A stretch of 64,000 bases of DNA from Escallonia rubra (lineage: Eukaryota > Streptophyta > Magnoliopsida > Escalloniales > Escalloniaceae), in NCBI GenBank assembly GCA_033065855.1, contig JAVXUO010001194.1, positions 124,001 to 188,000 on the forward strand, written 5' to 3'. The translations under genes and the position numbers were made by a program. Every line of letters starts with the position of its first letter. The first letter of the stretch is position 1. Shown piece after piece: positions 12,196 to 23,850 of the stretch. Below the pieces are notes generated by a model. That model saw only the letters and a list, made by a program, of their open reading frames with translations. It did no database searches and was not told the DNA's origin.

Positions 12196-13899
12196 ACTCT
12201 ATCATAGGCCTGAACACAATAAAAAGTCCCCTACATTTACCATATACGTTTTCTATTTTCATTTTATATTTTTATTTTCATGATTTTCGTATTCGGATAG
12301 AAAATATGGTCCTGTACTTTTATCATTTTCACAACAACAACAAAAAATCGCTGTTTTTTTTTCCTTACATTGGGTTAAGTTTGGGTGAAAAAGCTGAAAA
12401 CACATCGAAGGTGTTTTTAGCTTTTTTCACTGTTTGAGTAATTTTACCCAAAACAAAAATAGAAAATGGTAAAAGTATACAAAAAAAAAGAATCTTTTTT
12501 ATCATCATTACAAAAACACAGAAAACGAATATGGTAAACGTAGAAGCCATTTCTCGCACTTTAGACATCTAAGTTTCTGCCTTTCTCCTTTATCTTTTTA
12601 CTTTAAACAGATCTTCTATCGTACCAACTTTTGCATTCATTCTTGTAGTGCATCTATATCTATACTACCTATAAAAATATGAATGTTGTTTATCATTTAT
12701 GGATGATTATATCCTTCTTTAATTATGTCGATAATACTTTTACCCTTTTCTTTATGACTTCTTTTAAATTTGGTTGAAATTAAATGATGAACATTGGGTA
12801 ATGAATCTATTCTAAACATTGTGAAATGAAAAGTCGGATGAGAAAGGAAAAAAAATAAAAAGCAAATCCCTTTATTACTCCATTTTTAATTGGTTGAAAT
12901 GAAATAAACATTGGATAATGAATTGAGTAATGAGAACTGTGATTTTTTTTCCTTGAATTTTTGAGTTAGCAAACAATTAACCAATTGAAAAACTGAAAAA
13001 TAAAATCAAAATAAACTGAAATACGTGAAAAAATCAGTTAAGAAACAAAAAACTGTTGGACAAACAAAAATAGAAAAAAAAACAAAAAACAGGGTTAAAT
13101 ATGCATTAAAAAATGGGGAAAAAATTAAATATGACATCAATTTTAATTGAAAATCTATTCAGTTATTGCAATTGAAGACCAGGTACGTTGCATTTCATAT
13201 TGATGAATGCAAAGCACCCGGTCTTGAAAATTAAAAATCTAAAGTCTATATCATAAACTGATTGATGCCAAGGAAAGTGGGTTCGCAGTCGACGTGGATG
13301 TGCCACAAATAATACAGTTCGAATCAGATGTCAAGTGTGCTGATGTGGAACACAGCAAGGGTAGAACAAGGACAGAGACCAAGGGCTTTCCAGACAGAGC
13401 CTGAGGGTGACAGTGCTACGAGGGCGATGACGCAGGGTGAATATACGACGACAGTCACAGTCCGATGCTTAGGTCCAACGTCAGGGTCCGGCGTCATGAT
13501 CCAATGTCAGGGTTCAACTATGTTTTTCTCTCTCTAGAATTCCAGAGGATTTGGATTCTAGAGTGAGAAAGTGAAATTGTCAAATGAGGGAATTCCTTCT
13601 TAAATGAGTTCCAAAGTCCCATATTTATAGGGAAAAGTGTGCATGTGTCATCAGCTAACACGTGTCATCCCCTGGGAGTGACACATCACCAGGAGGTCCA
13701 AAAATATCGATTTTCCGCGGACTGTCAGATCGCATATTCACTCGGCCTGCTCCTCACAGCGTCGCTATGTCTGTCTAAAAAGATTGGCTCCCACATAGTT
13801 GGTGTGGCCAGAAACCCCTTGATCTAGCTACCAATCCAAAGACCCTTGCAGAGTCCCACGGGCCTAGCAGCGGTGGGGAAGACCTGACGCCCAACTGCC

Positions 13900-14530
13900 A
13901 GGCAAACTAGGCGCGATGCCCTTCGGAGACCTACTCCCGTCTCGGAGTGACCCGGGGGTCATAGTGCCTAGGGGTGCTGATGAAGCCCCCAGTTTCGGAG
14001 CACGTAGGCACCCTGACGGAGATAGTGTCCCGGAGGAGTCACATATTCTGCGTGCCGAGGTAGCATCCAGGAGGAGCAATCTACCTGACGGGCCGAGGTA
14101 GCATTCCAGAGGATCCGTCTACCTAGCAGAAGGGGAGTCTTCGTACCAAAGCACTTAGAGCTCTAAAATAGTGTCTCGGAGGAGTTGTCTATCCTCACAG
14201 GTGAGTCCTTGTGCCGAGGCACTCGGAACGCGTCAAAGGTAGTATCCCGGATGAGCCGTTTAGTCGACAGGCCGAGGTAGCATCCCGGAGGAGCCGTTCT
14301 ACCTAGCGGAAGGGGAGTTGAAAAGCTCTCTCACGGAGATAGTGTCCCGGATGAGTCGTATATCCTTGCGGTTGAGTCCTTGTGCAGGAGCATTCGGACC
14401 GCGTCAAGGTAGCATCCCGGAAGAGCCGTAAACCTGACGGGCCGAGGTAGCATCCCGAAGGAGCCGTCTACCTGGCAGAAGGGGAGTTGAAAAGCTCCCT
14501 GGCCCGGAGGAGTCACATATCCCTGCGGAA
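13900..14530 (+). repeat. GC-rich minisatellite inside the Helitron
   Basis: Motifs of the type GAGGTAGCATCCCGGAGGAG and CTACCTGGCAGAAGGGGAGT recur in imperfect tandem array. A higher-order period of about 170-176 bp is visible from starts near 14059, 14232 and 14405. Open frames on both strands in this block are by-products of the repeat and its high GC content. Confidence 0.7.
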
Positions 14531-14679
14531 TGCCGCACACTCCAGAAAGTGGGTCGAAGCATGTTCCACGACCAAGGTAAGGTGCGCATGGTGTGGTGAT
14601 AGGATGGACCAGCGTAAGGAGTATCGTAGTGTGACATAGAGCCGGGGGGTGCGACTGTATCAGTGGCACGACGCATGGG

Positions 14680-15075
14680 TGCGACGGAGTGAGTGCGCCC
14701 AACGGTGCTCAGGCGAGGGCGACGGGGGTTACAGACATGGCGAGCAACCGTAGGCGGCGGGCGCTGTGGAGTAGGCGGGCGTCGCGGAGATGGTGCGCGA
14801 CCGCATGCGATGAGCGCCGAGAAGTCAACGCGCGGGCGACAACGGGCGTCACGCGATCACGAGTAACTGGCAGCGTGGAGTCGTCGCACATGCGACCTCG
14901 GGCGACGGGCGCCGCGAAGCCGGCGCTCGGCCGTGAGCGATCGCGAGCGATAGCGAGCGACGGTCATCGTGGCGACGGCACGCGGCCGCGAGAGACCGTC
15001 GTAGCATTGACAGTGCGTGGCCGCGACCGCGGGCAATGGGCACCGTGAAGACGACGCGCGTGCAACAGTCGTCGC
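14680..15075. repeat. Low-complexity GC-rich block (GCGA-type)
   Basis: Strongly GC- and CpG-rich sequence built from degenerate GCGAC/GCGAG/CGGGCG units. Arginine-rich frames are open on both strands at once, which argues against coding. It forms the distal part of the Helitron's GC-rich core. Confidence 0.6.
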
Positions 15076-15570
15076 GTCGACGGTTGTCAAGGTAGGTGGC
15101 CAACCCCCCTCATCAAGGTAAGTGGCCGACCCCCTTAAGGTAGGAGTCGCGCCAAGTCTACTTTTGCACATTTTTCTAAGTCTTAGTGGCGCCAAAGTAG
15201 CGTTGAATATGTGAAATGTCGTGCAAAACAGGACTCCTAATGGGCCCTTGGGTGCGACCAAAGTAGGTTAGGAACACTGATTTAACAAATTACAAAAACA
15301 AAGAAGTAGATCCATTCTTTAAATTTCTCCATTTGCTTTTGTTTTTAGCAGCACCATCAAACATTTCTTTGATCCAAAAGTCTAGATAAAATATTTTTAA
15401 ACATTGAACTGATTACAATTGCGAACTCAAATATACATTCATTCTAAAACAAGTCACAAAACAAATTAAACATAACTGAATTATATTATTTGATCCACAA
15501 AAAGCTAATGATATCACCTAAAAAATTACTCTTGACCACATGTACGTGCAACGCACGTACTACATACTAG

Positions 15571-18221
15571 TCAATCATAAGAGGACTGACTGGACTAGAT
15601 TAATGAATTGATTTCTCAAGGGAAGCTAGATGGACGAGTTAAGGCACAAAAGAGTTGAACGTGAAGGTACACAACGTTGGGTGAGGTCGAGTTGGGGCAC
15701 TTACTCGCATGGGTTGGGCTTGGGCCCAAAATTGATACAACCCAGCCTTTGACCCAATTTGGACGCTACAGATGATTCTGCTGAAGTAATTGTGGCCTTT
15801 GTACAGTTGCGACTTGCGAAGGCACAAATGGAAGTGTTAAATGGGCCCGGCGGCCTCCGGACCAGCCGGGCTCATCCCCTGGTCAGGTCCCACAACATGA
15901 ACAGTTCAGGCCCACTCAAGCCTGGTTAAGGGCCAGAACTGGGCTGTATCTTCATTTTCCTCCAAAGAAGACCTGACTGAGGACCAGCCGTTAGCCAGTC
16001 TGAGCCCAGGCCCAGCCAGACCCATAGGAAACTTTTTTTTTTTGGGGTACTTTGTAGGAATTTTTTTCTTTTTCTTTTGGTAGTTAATATGAATTATTTC
16101 AGCTACTTTAGGAATTCTTTCAACTCCTTAAGAACATTTTTTCTTAAAAATTTAGTCTAGTTTGTCCACCTAGATACTTTAAAAGTTAATACACTAACTC
16201 AAAATCCCAATTAAAAATGAACTTTATGTGCACACCACTGTTTTACATAATCGCTTATGTACCTTTTCTCAGTTTTTCCGGAAATTGTTTTTTTTTTTTC
16301 AAAACAAAAAACCAGTGCGTATTTTTTATTGTTTATTTTCTAGCACCCAGTCCAATCTCGGATAAATTTGGAGGGTCTAGAAAACACACAAATTTTATTA
16401 TAAAAACTAGATTTCGGTAAAGGGCTAAAGTTAAATGGCTAAAAAAAAAAAGTAATTGAATGAAGGCTTGGCTTGGCTTGGAACAGTGGTTAGCAAGGTC
16501 ATATCACCGTTAGAAAGTCAAGCGGAGTATCATTGAGATGATTCAACAAGACCATCAAGTTAATCTGTTGATTTTGTGGGATAAGAGATATTCTGGGTAG
16601 ACCATAATGAGGCTTTATCCTCTAACTTGAATCAGTTGAAATCCTCCTCAAACCACACCATTAGGTATAATGGTTAATTATGATAGCTTCCACCTTAATC
16701 AGTTTTGTTCACTTTCTAATTTCTTTCAGTCGACATTATCGCAGTTTGTGCCCAATAGGCTCTCTTGTATGTGGTTGATAATGATAAATATTGGTTGAGC
16801 ATCCTGTATATGTAGGCCTTTTTGGTGGCACTGAACTATGATCATCTCACATACAGAATGGTATGGCCTTGACAAAGCTTGATTTTTGTGGGTGTGAGTT
16901 GTTGGACATACACGTATGGACGAAGTCAAGATATGTAGGCTCAAACTTTGATGTCTAAGTTATTGAGCCATGACTATCTGCCTCACGTTTGTAGTATATT
17001 CTTGGATCGAGCTGACCTTGAACCAAGAAGTTAATCTCATTTGAGTACCGTTTCATATTATGTTTTACTTTCTATATGTTGCTTCGACTAAGGCCAAACT
17101 CTTGTTTGGGTCTAGCGACACGAAGGATTTGATTAGTTCATGACTTGCATTTTTCACTCGTTGATTTGATCAACAATTTTGTTTTGGCTATTTTTTTTTT
17201 TTTAAGTTGTTGGCAAAGAAAATCCTTTCTACTTCACCAGTCTTGTTTGGCGATGGTGAGATGTTACAATACGCCACGCAACCTAGTGGGTGCAGACAAG
17301 TCAATTTCGCCCTTCATACAAACATTCTCCCCGCCTTGGTGCTTGGAACAAATTTTTGCACCCATACTTAGTGCTTCGTTCTTGTTCGTTGAAGTGCATC
17401 AGTGAGTAGTGTTAGTTTAAGTGTCAAAAATAATAACCATATTACGTGAATGGATCCAAGACTTATTAACTTAAGCTTGTAGATCGAGTTGGGGCTATCT
17501 TGGTGACACTTGGGCTGCTTTGATCTCTTCACTTTTGGTATCAAGCCTATGCCTAAAGACCTAGTTGGCCTATAAATTTAAACCAATTAGTCTTTAATCC
17601 ATTGGGCAAACATGCAAAAAAGAATAAAAGTATATTATTAGGCGTAGTAGCTCAACCACAGAGGAGTAAAAAAAAGGACTCACAAAATGCAAACGCCTTA
17701 ACTACTCGAAGCGAATGCTTTCAAAGTATACCAACTGATGTCTAACGCTTTGAGGGTCAAGGCAAAGTTGGTCCACCTTGAAATGCTCATTAACAATGAC
17801 CAACTATAAATTGGAGGATTAATGCCAACTGCTAGAATTCGATTTTTGCGCGCAATAATAGCTTAAACCCTAATGATAATTTTATGACCAATCAAGTCCC
17901 GACTTACTTATTATTCGTTTATTGCATTAAACTGGCCTTAAAACTAAAAACAAAATACCACCTTGTTCATCTTGCACACCAAAAAAGGACTTTTTTCATA
18001 ACTCCACAAGACACAAAATTGAATCGAAAAGGACTTCCTCCATAACTGGCCTTAAAACTAGAAACAAAATTACCACCATGTTCATCTCCTCTCCTTTTTA
18101 CACACCAAAAAGGGGGAACCAGTACATGGAATATAGACAATATATATATATATATATAGAAATAGTATATGTGTGTTAGACTTGGAAGAAAATTATGTGT
18201 AAGAAACCTGTTTCTCTAAAC
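15571..18221. other. Intergenic DNA, no gene recognised
   Basis: About 2.6 kb without a supportable gene. A direct repeat (CTGGCCTTAAAACTA followed by CACC..GTTCATC) occurs at about 17931 and 18047 and a TA-repeat lies at about 18140-18160, just downstream of the LysM gene's stop. Confidence 0.5.
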
Positions 18222-18620
18222 TCAGTATAATGACCTCGGTGACCTTTGAGGCTTTGAAGGAGTGATCTTGATGACAAGTCCAGGGAAGACATCATCCGGG
18301 TCATGGATATGCGGGTTCTGCTCCACTATAAACGGGTCCCCGCACTTGTCGCTGATGGTGTGCAGGGTTTCGCCTTCTCCCACCACGTATATCTCGTCGC
18401 ACGGCCGGTGCAGGAGCTGGCCTCCCCTCACGGTGGCGCCGCCATCCTCACGGTCAGCCGTGTCCCTAACGGAGCTCAGCAAGATGAACACCACCAGACA
18501 AACGGCACAGTACCATGAAGCTGAATCAGCTACTGCTATTATTGCCTTTACGGTATCAGAGGGGGCCATGAGTTGCAGAGAGAAGGCAAAGGGGAGGTTT
18601 TGATAATACCGAGCAGCCAT
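18222..18620 (-). CDS. Small membrane-anchored LysM-domain protein
   Basis: Single exon, 132 residues. One hydrophobic segment at about residues 37-50 (WYCAVCLVVFILLSS) is followed by a LysM domain at about 77-120: YVVGEGETLHTISDKCGD, then EQNPHIHDPDDVFPGLVIKI. LysM folds bind N-acetylglucosamine polymers, but small plant proteins with this arrangement are poorly characterised. The first ATG may not be used: a TATATATA run lies only about 10 bp upstream of it, so if that is the TATA box transcription would begin inside the frame and Met18 (nt 18569), starting MAPSDTVKAI, would be the first AUG. The shorter product of 115 residues keeps both the hydrophobic segment and the LysM domain. The gene resembles, from memory, the Arabidopsis LysM gene next to ZFWD1. 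Confidence 0.85.
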   Translation of the reverse strand: MAARYYQNLPFAFSLQLMAPSDTVKAIIAVADSASWYCAVCLVVFILLSSVRDTADREDGGATVRGGQLLHRPCDEIYVVGEGETLHTISDKCGDPFIVEQNPHIHDPDDVFPGLVIKITPSKPQRSPRSLY

Positions 18621-19505
18621 GGAGGCGATATATATACATGTTTACACAGGGGAGTGGGGAGGTTCTTGGCCGTATGTGAAGGGGGGTGGAAGTTGGGTTC
18701 AACGACGTGTGATTTGGATTATAAGGCTTCAAGTGTCACATGATGCTTATTGTGATTACCCGAATTGACTTTGTGGAGTATTGTTTTGGCACTTTATGAT
18801 TATATCCTAAAGTTCGGTGGTTGTGCCAAAGAAATGGTCTGATAATTGGCATAACCAAACTTGTACTATTGGCAGGCTCGGTTGTACCGGAACCTCACCT
18901 AGACCACTTTTGATCTCTAGAGTTGGACAATGCTTATCAATAAATCTTTTATAGTCGCTCTGAAAAGACAGGAAGATTCACCTATACAAGCATGTTCAAC
19001 AGATTTTCTTTACGTGATTTGATTTTTGGTACAACAAAAAAAACCATTTTCTTTTTATGATTTGATTTTGATACAACCAGAAACACCCAAAATTTTAATA
19101 CATAAATATATATATGTACACGTATGTAATTGTATATATGTTTGCATATAGATATAGGAAGCTGATAAAATAACAACAATGGCAGCTTGTCCATGAGAGC
19201 TACCCATATCCCTTTTTTTCTTAAGTGAACCTCGTCGTCCTTCCCATTAATTGGAGCGGACAGTGATTTACCACCGTGCAAACGACCGTCTCATAACGGG
19301 GTGGATATCAACACACACAAGGGATCAGCTCTAAAGTTTTAATAACGATTGGTTACACTTGTTAAAAGGTAAAACTATTTAGTCATTTACAACCTTAGTA
19401 AACTTTCGTTTCGTCTGAGTGCCAAAGTTGATTTTGCTTTTGTGAAAGTTGTTACTGTTTTATAAAGGTCGTAGCGTGCAATACAAAAATAATAACATTT
19501 GATCT

Positions 19506-19869
19506 TGTTTACAATGAGTTTTTGTCCTTAATAATTCATTTTTAATATTTTATTACTTCTTTACCCTATTTTGAACCTTATTTACTTATCTAATTCAATT
19601 TTGGAAATCGTTGTTCCAAACAGAGATTTCAAGGGAAGAAAACGTGGTTTCAAATAGAGATTTCAATGTGTCAATGTACGAAATATCTGTTAGGAAATAA
19701 CATTTCTTTTGAAAACATTGTTTCAAACCATGTTTTCTTCCCTTGAAATCTCTGTTTGGAATCACGATTTTCAAAAGTGGGGTAGATAGGTAAATAAGGT
19801 TCAAAATGGAATAAAAAAGTAATTAAGTATTAAAAATTGATTATTAAGGACAAAAACTCTGTTTACAAT
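19506..19869. mobile_element. Foldback MITE with 10-bp target duplication
   Basis: TGTTTACAAT flanks both sides (19506-19515, 19860-19869). The element, 19516-19859, is almost one long inverted repeat: it starts GAGTTTTTGTCCTTAATAAT and ends in the reverse complement. Matching arms of roughly 150 bp include TTTTGAACCTTATTTAC and CCAAACAGAGATTTCAAGGG. The target-duplication length suggests a Mutator-type non-autonomous element. A transcript would fold into a long hairpin. Confidence 0.85.
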
Positions 19870-20393
19870 CGTCAAGGCAGGCTTGAATAACAAAATATTT
19901 GGCCTTGGCTCATCTCGATCAGTTCATGTACTGATTACGTATTAGATAACACCTTCTTATGTTTAGCAATTTATAGTAAACTATGACAGAAGCACCCTGA
20001 AGGGTCACTGAGCATCTTGATCTTGTCTGTCTCACATAGGCATCATCAATTAACAACTCATGAACAAGACTAATATACATTTTATGGAGTTCAACTTCCT
20101 TGACCCGTCTCCCTGATCAACTTATTAAAGTTAGGAACTTGCGAACATACATGATTGAGGCAATATACATCTGGGGAAATGTTGACCTTTTTGTGTGACA
20201 AGGTGGGATTTGGTACAGACTTCTCTGGGTCTTTGAGCCATAGAAAAATGAATGACACGACCAAGACCAAGATCAACTCCCATTTCAAATGCATGGTTTC
20301 AAGTTTTAATTAAAGGAGTTAGTAAGACTGCACTTGTAGAAAATTTAAATTAGAAATAACATTTTTAGAGAAAGTTTGACGCGTCTAAAATTG

Positions 20394-20705
20394 AGTTTGT
20401 AAAGTTTGGTGTCTAACTAGATGTTCAAGAGGAAGAGAAGTATACCAGGTATAAAAAGAGATTTCAAACTCCATGTATAATCAATATGAAACTTGACACC
20501 CGCCTCACGCATATCACATAATATTAGATCATCTCAATGGTCGAGCAGAGCAAAGCGGATTGTAAAGTTGAAAGAAACAACGAGAAACGACTGGAAGACT
20601 ATGGGACATGGTGTTCAACCTAAAAGTATGCTCAAAGGAGGAGAAACCTGTTAGGTATAAGAATCGATCTCAAACCCTATGTATAACCGATGTAGAACTT
20701 GAGAG
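20394..20705 (+). repeat. Two copies of a dispersed repeat (GACTTGACACCCG family)
   Basis: At 20394-20512 and again at about 20608-20705 the order GGTATAAGAA / TCAAACCC(C)ATGTATA / CAATGTGAAACTTGA is seen. The same order recurs near 25737-25860 and 26938-27043, where it reads GTATAGTCAATGTGAGACT or TTGTCAATGTGGGACTTGAC. These are diverged copies of one interspersed element, possibly solo ends of a small LTR-type element. Confidence 0.5.
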
Positions 20706-21658
20706 AACGAAACCGAGGTGTTTGATTCTGAAGTGTCAAAATCTAATTTTGTCCAAGAGTTCCCATGTATTTATAAAGTTGGAAAACATTGTAACTATGT
20801 TTTATGGCTTTCAAAACTCAAATATAGAGCATTTCAAATTATTAATACGCACGTACTTTCAGAAAACTTCTATATTAGCCGATCTCTCAATACTTATCTA
20901 GCTAGTTAAAGTTTCAAATTTATAATGTTCAATTCTTATTCATTTATCTACTAACCCATCTCTAACGAGCTTCTACGTGAGATTGGACCGATCGATAGTC
21001 ACTTTTTTGCGATTTTCTTGACAGAAAACGGGCTCAGCGAACTTATTTAGCTAATAAAGAAAGTAGAGGCTTGTAAATTTACTTCACCGCATATACATTG
21101 TTCTCAACTTTTTGGTAATCCTAAAAAGGAGAACACCCTTTCCTCGAAGCAACAAATTGTGGGTGTGATGCGCGCTTATTGATTCCAACAAAGGTCGTAA
21201 TCCAACTATATGAGGCCATTATTTGCTGATCCAACTAAAGTATACCACCTCAGTCCCCACCTTGAACAAGTCAGTTGGTAATAAACTTTAGCTTCATAAT
21301 TATAGCATTTCTGGTAATAAACTCTTGTGTCACAAACAAAATGGGTAAACGTCGACCTTGCATGTGGGACCGTAAACGAGTCGAAAATTAATGTTCGTCA
21401 AATGCCTTTTGCTAAAAAAAGTAACGCAAAGAATTGTCGATAGAAATATTAACAGAAATGTCACTAACTGTATATAGTGACCACTAATTGCCGTTATACG
21501 GAAAATTGTAATTATCTTTCCGCAACCCGAATAACAGCAAAAAAAATTACATGCGAGTTTAAAGTCTTCATGCTTGTTCATTTAAGTTACATTGAGCCTT
21601 ACTAGGCTCAAGTTTAGCTTTATTATCTTTCTAGAGAGCCTTAAACGTGCTTGAACCC

Positions 21659-22628
21659 AAAATTATAGGGTTAATGATAAAATTGTCCCATGAGGATTGC
21701 ATGTGTTGTGCACGTGCTATTTTGGCATGGGTAGATCTGTCATTTCGCCTAGAGTTAAAAACAAAATTGTCCCCTAAGTTTACACGTTTTTGCAGGTCGC
21801 TCACCGTATTTTCAACTTTTGCAATAATGTTCCTAGACCTTGACAAAAGCATTGCAAACGAGTTCAAAATTAGATGTCCATTTAAAATCGGACGTTAAAT
21901 CCGCATGTGTTGTGCATATTCTTTTTGGCATGGGAGTATCTGTCAATTCTCACCCCATCTCCCTTTCTATTTAAAAATTTTGTAATTATCTTATAAAACT
22001 CTACTTAATCAATGTATCATCATATTAGGACTTAATTTTAATTATTAACACCTAAAAAATACTTTAATATGTATAAAAGAATGTAAATTTTTTTTATAAA
22101 TGAAGTCATATCACTTTGTAAATTATTTTTGAAAGATCTTAATTTGTGAATTATTTATTTTTGATTTATGATTCTCAATTTAAATTTAAACACATAGAGA
22201 AAGGGAAATGGGGTGAGAATTGACAGATATTCCCGTGCCAAAAAGCATGTGCACAGTACATGCGGATTTAACGTTCGATTTTAAATGGACATCCAATTTT
22301 GGACTCGTTTACAATATTTTTGTCAAGGTCAGGGAATATTATTACAAAAGTTAAAAATACGGAAAGCGACCTGCAAAAACGTGTAAACTTATGGGACATT
22401 TTTATATTTAACCCTAGGCGAAATAACAGATCTACCCATGCCAAAATGACATGTGCACAACACATGCGGACTTAACGTCCGAATTTAGACGGCCATCCAA
22501 TTTTGGAGCTGTTTGTAATGGTTTTGTCAACCTCAAGAAATACTATTACAAAAGTTGTAAACATGAGAAGTAAAATGTAAATACGTGTAAACCTTAAAGG
22601 ACAGTTTTGTCATTAACCCAAAATTATA
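21659..22628. mobile_element. Mutator-like non-coding element with exact 9-bp target duplication
   Basis: AAAATTATA flanks the element on both sides (21659-21667 and 22620-22628). The termini are GGGTTAATGATAAAATTGTC and the reverse complement of GGACAGTTTTGTCATTAACC. The arms are long and internally duplicated: the GTTTACACGTTTTTGC and GGCATGGG..ATCTGTCA blocks appear more than once on each side, suggesting nested or reshuffled inverted repeats. The ends belong to the same family as the element enclosing the heat-shock gene at 47126-48483. The 952-bp body codes for nothing recognisable. Confidence 0.87.
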
Positions 22629-23599
22629 TGGTAAAATGCCTGTCGACTTGAGCTTGTTAATGTAAGAATCGGCCTTCAGCGAGCTTTTACTATGCTCAAG
22701 CTTAGCTTACTTATTTTTCGTGTAAATCTCAAATGAGCTCGAACCCCAACTTTATACAGTGAAATGCTTGTCGAGCCGAGCTTGTTAATCTAAGAATCGA
22801 GTCATTGACCTTCATCGAGCTTTTAACAAACCCTGAGTAGCTCGGTTTGTTTTATAGCCCTACTAACATGGTCCGCATGTAATCGTACTGCATCAACAAT
22901 ATAGACATCACCTCCCCCCACCCTAAAAAGACTATAGAACAAAAAGCCATGAAGAGGAAGTGCTAGTGGCGTGGTAGGGAAGGCATATTACGTGATAGAA
23001 TTGTGCCCTTCCCATACTCTTTATCTTTGGAGAAGTTGTAACCATCAAACCTCCACCAACCGACTTAAAACTAACACCATCTATCCCCGTGAAACCAAGC
23101 TTATATTATATGGGACCATATTCTTGCGTGCTAAAAGAGGGATCTCCCCAGTTCCACACCTTCCTCCCTCCTATTTTATGTTGGAAAGTCTCATTCTATG
23201 AACATCGGCTGCGAACAAGGTTGTGATTTTAACTCAATTCAATAATGATGAGTGAAATTGTCCAACTCGAACCCGAATCTCGATCTAGCTCGTTGAGTAG
23301 ATCAGTGACATCTAAACTGTGATACATACCGACATGTGCTTCAGATTTAGCGTAATGATCTAAGGTTCAATTATTATATGTAAAGTCGAGAATAATGATA
23401 AAAATAAGTCTCGGTGTAAATATTTTCTCAAGGACATACTAAATAATCAGCCCTCCAACTTAATACTTATTTCTTTGTACTAACAAGACAAGCATCATTT
23501 AATTTATATTTATATTTTTTTGGCAATGAAACAAAATTTTCTTTGCTTAATTCTTTTCTTTTTCTTTTTTTGGGGGGGGGGGGGGTCTTCAACACTTAA

Positions 23600-23850
23600 G
23601 ATCACTTTCCCAGTATGACCGCATAAAATCAACGTCAAAAAGGTTAAGGTCTAACTTCTAAGTATGGGCTACGAGACCCACGGGCCACGGCCGAGGAAAA
23701 GATGAACTAACCAAGAAAAGTGCGTTGAAGAAATCAAAGGGGAACTATCAACATTCTGGATCATTGACCCGCATGAACATATGAAGTGACATACATAGTG
23801 AGCCAACGTATAAAGGCTACAATACCTGCATAAGGAATAGTTCTTCATGG
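23600..23850 (+). repeat. Separated direct duplication, copy A
   Basis: About 250 bp, starting GATCACTTTCCCAGTATGAC, closely matches 25278-25530. It contains a TATA-like GTATAAAGGCTACAATACCT near 23808. The spacing of about 1.68 kb and same orientation suggest duplication of a promoter-like segment, but no gene follows either copy. Confidence 0.7.

Larger units (their letters stand above)
12659..15570 (+). mobile_element. Probable non-autonomous Helitron
   Basis: The 5' end reads TCTATACTACCTATAAAAAT, preceded by A. The 3' end has a perfect hairpin, GTACGTGC-AAC-GCACGTAC at about 15542-15560, followed ten bases later by CTAG and then T. TC start, hairpin about 10 nt from a CTRR end, A/T insertion context and no target duplication are the defining Helitron terminal features. 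The 2.9-kb body encodes no Rep/helicase that I can see. It is AT-rich at both ends and carries a very GC-rich core (about 13.9-15.1 kb) of tandem repeats unlike the surrounding DNA. Confidence 0.75.

Noticed and set aside
14331..15261. Several overlapping open frames of 80-134 codons on both strands
   Set aside because: They lie in GC- and CpG-rich tandem repeats where stop codons are rare, are open on both strands, and give low-complexity Arg/Ala/Pro peptides.
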